From assembly GCF_900636325.1 (NCBI RefSeq), contig NZ_LR134263.1, forward strand, positions 992,001-1,056,000: a stretch of 64,000 bases of DNA, written 5' to 3'. Below the pieces are notes generated by a model. The model did not search any database, was not told where the DNA came from, and saw only the letters and a list, made by a program, of their open reading frames with translations. The translations under genes were made by a program, and so were the position numbers. Below, piece after piece: positions 62,389 to 64,000 of the stretch (the stretch's first letter is position 1; each line of letters opens with the position of its first letter). Source of the DNA: Staphylococcus delphini. Lineage in GTDB: Bacteria > Bacillota > Bacilli > Staphylococcales > Staphylococcaceae.

Positions 62389-62422
62389 AAGGAGTTAGGC
62401 ATAAGCGCTTAACTCCTTTTAT
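62389..62422. terminator. Bidirectional terminator between the small SOS gene and the endolysin
   Basis: AAGGAGTTA (62389-62397) pairs with TAACTCCTT (62410-62418), then TTAT; A-rich bases on the other side. Confidence 0.75.
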
Positions 62423-62426
62423 GATT

Positions 62427-63887
62427 CTATCCATAAGATTTAATATTTAAAGTACCCCATAATGTTTTGTCAACTTTAACTTTACCAGTTTTACCAATCT
62501 TACCAATTGGCATATAAAATTTACCAGCTGACGGATTAGTAGGGTACTCAAAGCGAATCCACCAATAACCGTCTTTCTTAATTAATCTATCAAACGGCAC
62601 CCATTGGTTCGGGTAAATCCATGAATTTACATCTACTTTAGCTGCATTTAATCCAACTGAACGTCTAACAACAATAGGCTGACTGTTACTAGCAAATGTA
62701 GTAAATCGACCTTTCCATGCCCATTCAGTTTTAGGTTTATTCCTATTATTAGCGGCAGGCGCTGGTTTCTTATTAGTCACTTTAGCGACAACTTTTTTCA
62801 CTGCCACTTTTGCTTTATCTTTTGTTGGTTGTTTAACAGACTCTAGTTTCCCACCATGAATATCCTCAGCAATACTACGAGTGTACGACTCAAGATTGTT
62901 AATAATGTTATTCATGTCTTTAACACTTGTGATGAAACCAAGCTCTGCTAAACGATAGTTTACACCTTTATTTTTTGCAACGTTGACGTTTAATAAATTA
63001 TCTCTAGGGTCAATATTTCTAATAGTGCCAACAAAATGATAGATAGTGTTTTGAATAGCCTTATCTAGAGTGTCAGGTACTAATCCTAAACCAATAATAA
63101 CATGACCACCACTAGCTTGAGCACCAGCGGCATCTAAATGGAATTCAGTTACATTATCGAAGCCTTGTCTAGCTACCCAATACATACCATAGTCTGAATA
63201 GTTACCTACCATTTCGCCATATCGAGTGTCTTGGAATAAGTCTTGGTTCATTGTTTCTCCGCCATAAAGATGTACATCATGTCCAACTTTTCGTAAATGT
63301 TTTGCTACATTAGGCACAATATTTTTACGAATAAAGTCACGTTCATTATATCCATTAGCAGCAGCACCACTATCATTAGACCAATAACCTAAACCATGCC
63401 CAGCAACTAATAAGATTTTCTTTTTGGACAAGTTACCACTTCCTTCGCTTTTATACTTAGGTCTTACAAATTTCATATCGTATTCATAACTATGTTTTCT
63501 TCGTGTTGTTACTTCGGTCTTATTCATTCCTCCACCAAACCAGTTTTGCTCTAGCAAGACGATGTAATCCAAAGTAGCTTCAATCACGATTCCTACATGT
63601 CCATATCCACCACCGAAACGACTACTGAATATTGCTAAATCACCTTTTTCAGCCAAGAACTCAGGCGTATTTGGATATATGTATGCTTCTTGAGTTAAGT
63701 CATTCCATCTCGGGTCAGGAATATCTTTTGCACCTTCACCTTTAAGACCATGACCAAAGATATAATTCCAGTAATAGTTAGCAACATCGAAACATTGCCA
63801 ACCAGCAAAATTGTCAAAGTCTAAACCTTTGCCTTCTAAGCTAAGTGCATAATTTATTGCTTCTTGTTTTGTTTTAGAAGGAGCCAT
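62427..63887 (-). CDS. Phage endolysin: CHAP, amidase_3 and SH3b domains
   Basis: 486 residues. Domain 1 (about 1-145) is a CHAP endopeptidase with Cys32 in GWQCFDVANYY and His97 in GGYGHVGIV. Domain 2 (about 155-345) is an N-acetylmuramoyl-L-alanine amidase with the zinc ligands His164 (VAGHGLG), Glu182 (YNERDF) and His250 (TEFHLDAAGA). A basic linker (KAKVAVKKVVAKVTNKKPAP) leads to an SH3b wall-binding domain (about 390-480). This order is that of the large staphylococcal phage lysins, which cut the pentaglycine bridge and the stem peptide. GAGGTGATTT precedes the ATG. No holin gene is seen within the window; it may lie beyond 64000. Confidence 0.95.
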   Translation of the reverse strand: MAPSKTKQEAINYALSLEGKGLDFDNFAGWQCFDVANYYWNYIFGHGLKGEGAKDIPDPRWNDLTQEAYIYPNTPEFLAEKGDLAIFSSRFGGGYGHVGIVIEATLDYIVLLEQNWFGGGMNKTEVTTRRKHSYEYDMKFVRPKYKSEGSGNLSKKKILLVAGHGLGYWSNDSGAAANGYNERDFIRKNIVPNVAKHLRKVGHDVHLYGGETMNQDLFQDTRYGEMVGNYSDYGMYWVARQGFDNVTEFHLDAAGAQASGGHVIIGLGLVPDTLDKAIQNTIYHFVGTIRNIDPRDNLLNVNVAKNKGVNYRLAELGFITSVKDMNNIINNLESYTRSIAEDIHGGKLESVKQPTKDKAKVAVKKVVAKVTNKKPAPAANNRNKPKTEWAWKGRFTTFASNSQPIVVRRSVGLNAAKVDVNSWIYPNQWVPFDRLIKKDGYWWIRFEYPTNPSAGKFYMPIGKIGKTGKVKVDKTLWGTLNIKSYG

Positions 63888-63910
63888 TAAATCACCTCAT
63901 TTTGTGTAAA

Positions 63911-63940
63911 TAAAAAAAGCTGACCGTAATTAGCCAGCTT
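63911..63940 (-). terminator. Terminator upstream of the endolysin gene
   Basis: Read on the minus strand, AAGCTGGC pairs with GGTCAGCTT, followed by TTTTTTTATT. It would end transcription of the preceding phage gene before the endolysin. Confidence 0.65.
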
Positions 63941-63956
63941 GCGTTAATGTATTCTT

Positions 63957-64000
63957 TTAGATTTCAGATATTGTTAATGTTGGTGTGCCAGTGTATACTT
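63957..64000 (-). CDS. C-terminus of a phage gene (partial)
   Basis: The minus-strand frame open to the window edge ends VYTGTPTLTISEI and then TAA at 63957-63959, just before the terminator. Only 13 residues are in view, so no product can be named; a tail-associated protein is possible. The frame choice is supported only by the position of the stop before the terminator. Confidence 0.35.
   Translation of the reverse strand, partial: VYTGTPTLTISEI

Larger units (their letters stand above)
61395..64000. mobile_element. Left-hand part of a prophage (lysis end), inserted in the symporter gene
   Basis: From the break in the symporter at 61395 to the window end the genes are phage-like: endolysin, a small SOS-boxed gene and a lipoprotein. 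In staphylococcal siphophages the endolysin lies near the attachment site and accessory genes sit between the two; the layout here fits exactly. The integrase and far end are outside the window. The exact core site is not determinable, but lies at or just before 61395 (AACTATTAATATGGAT). Confidence 0.75.

Overview
This window is a chromosomal segment of a low-GC Firmicute, almost certainly a coagulase-positive Staphylococcus outside S. aureus. The S. intermedius/hyicus group (pseudintermedius, delphini, schleiferi and relatives) is my best guess. The evidence is family-level recognition of many staphylococcal proteins (VraUTSR, AirSR, PtpA, the Sav1866 exporter, SgtB, PerR, CidC-type pyruvate oxidase, an Spl-type protease), the 16S/23S sequence, and a large tRNA block with two peptidoglycan-type tRNA-Gly genes. 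The species call is inference; I had no database.

Layout. 1-231 is the 3' end of gatD. 232-1420 is repeat-filled intergenic DNA. 1457-6173 carries a FUSC-type membrane protein, map and the cell-wall stress operon vraU-vraT-vraS-vraR. 6174-7055 is a second repeat zone. 7056-14750 holds small core genes: carbonic anhydrase, YihY, ptpA, an M29 aminopeptidase, a thioesterase, YfkAB and a DJ-1 protein, with a candidate small RNA at about 12456-12541. 15017-24349 carries pyruvate oxidase, sgtB, recX-yfhH, a TagH/TagG-like ABC pair whose ATPase motifs are all degenerate, yfhP, mutY and ntdP. 24350-25248 and 26986-27958 are further repeat zones around the Sav1866-type exporter. 27959-34222 carries a glutamate synthase-like flavoprotein, a second FUSC protein, gsaB, bcp, a 2-hydroxyacid dehydrogenase and perR. 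34580-42333 is a complete rRNA operon (16S, Ile and Ala tRNAs, 23S, 5S) followed by 24 tRNAs and a terminator. 42334-44364 is gene-poor and holds one Spl-like protease relic. 44365-61395 is core again: a PTS EIIC-like permease, the glnHP-glnQ importer, queG-trmL, fumC, ppx-ppk, a pseudouridine synthase, airSR and a Mn-type CDF exporter. At about 61395 a Na+/dicarboxylate symporter gene is cut off. From there to the end of the window the DNA looks like the lysis end of a prophage: a lipoprotein, a small gene behind two SOS boxes, a CHAP-amidase-SH3 endolysin, and the tail of one more gene.

How the genes work together. Cell-wall synthesis and its surveillance recur: GatD, VraTSR, SgtB, the TagGH-like pair, and the two non-canonical tRNA-Gly genes that would feed pentaglycine bridges. 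Redox and metal sensing is another theme (PerR with Bcp, AirSR, the Mn exporter). Candidate CodY boxes precede the EIIC-like permease, the glutamine importer and the symporter, suggesting nutrient control.

Most notable: (i) a modular family of inverted-repeat intergenic elements, including two inverted copies about 335 bp long and nearly identical, bracketing about 20 kb; (ii) a protease whose catalytic His codon now reads Pro and whose usual start is out of frame by one A; (iii) tandem SOS boxes ahead of a 59-residue gene at the prophage edge; (iv) the degenerate ABC ATPase; (v) a promoter-to-terminator small RNA with a duplicated 16-nt motif.
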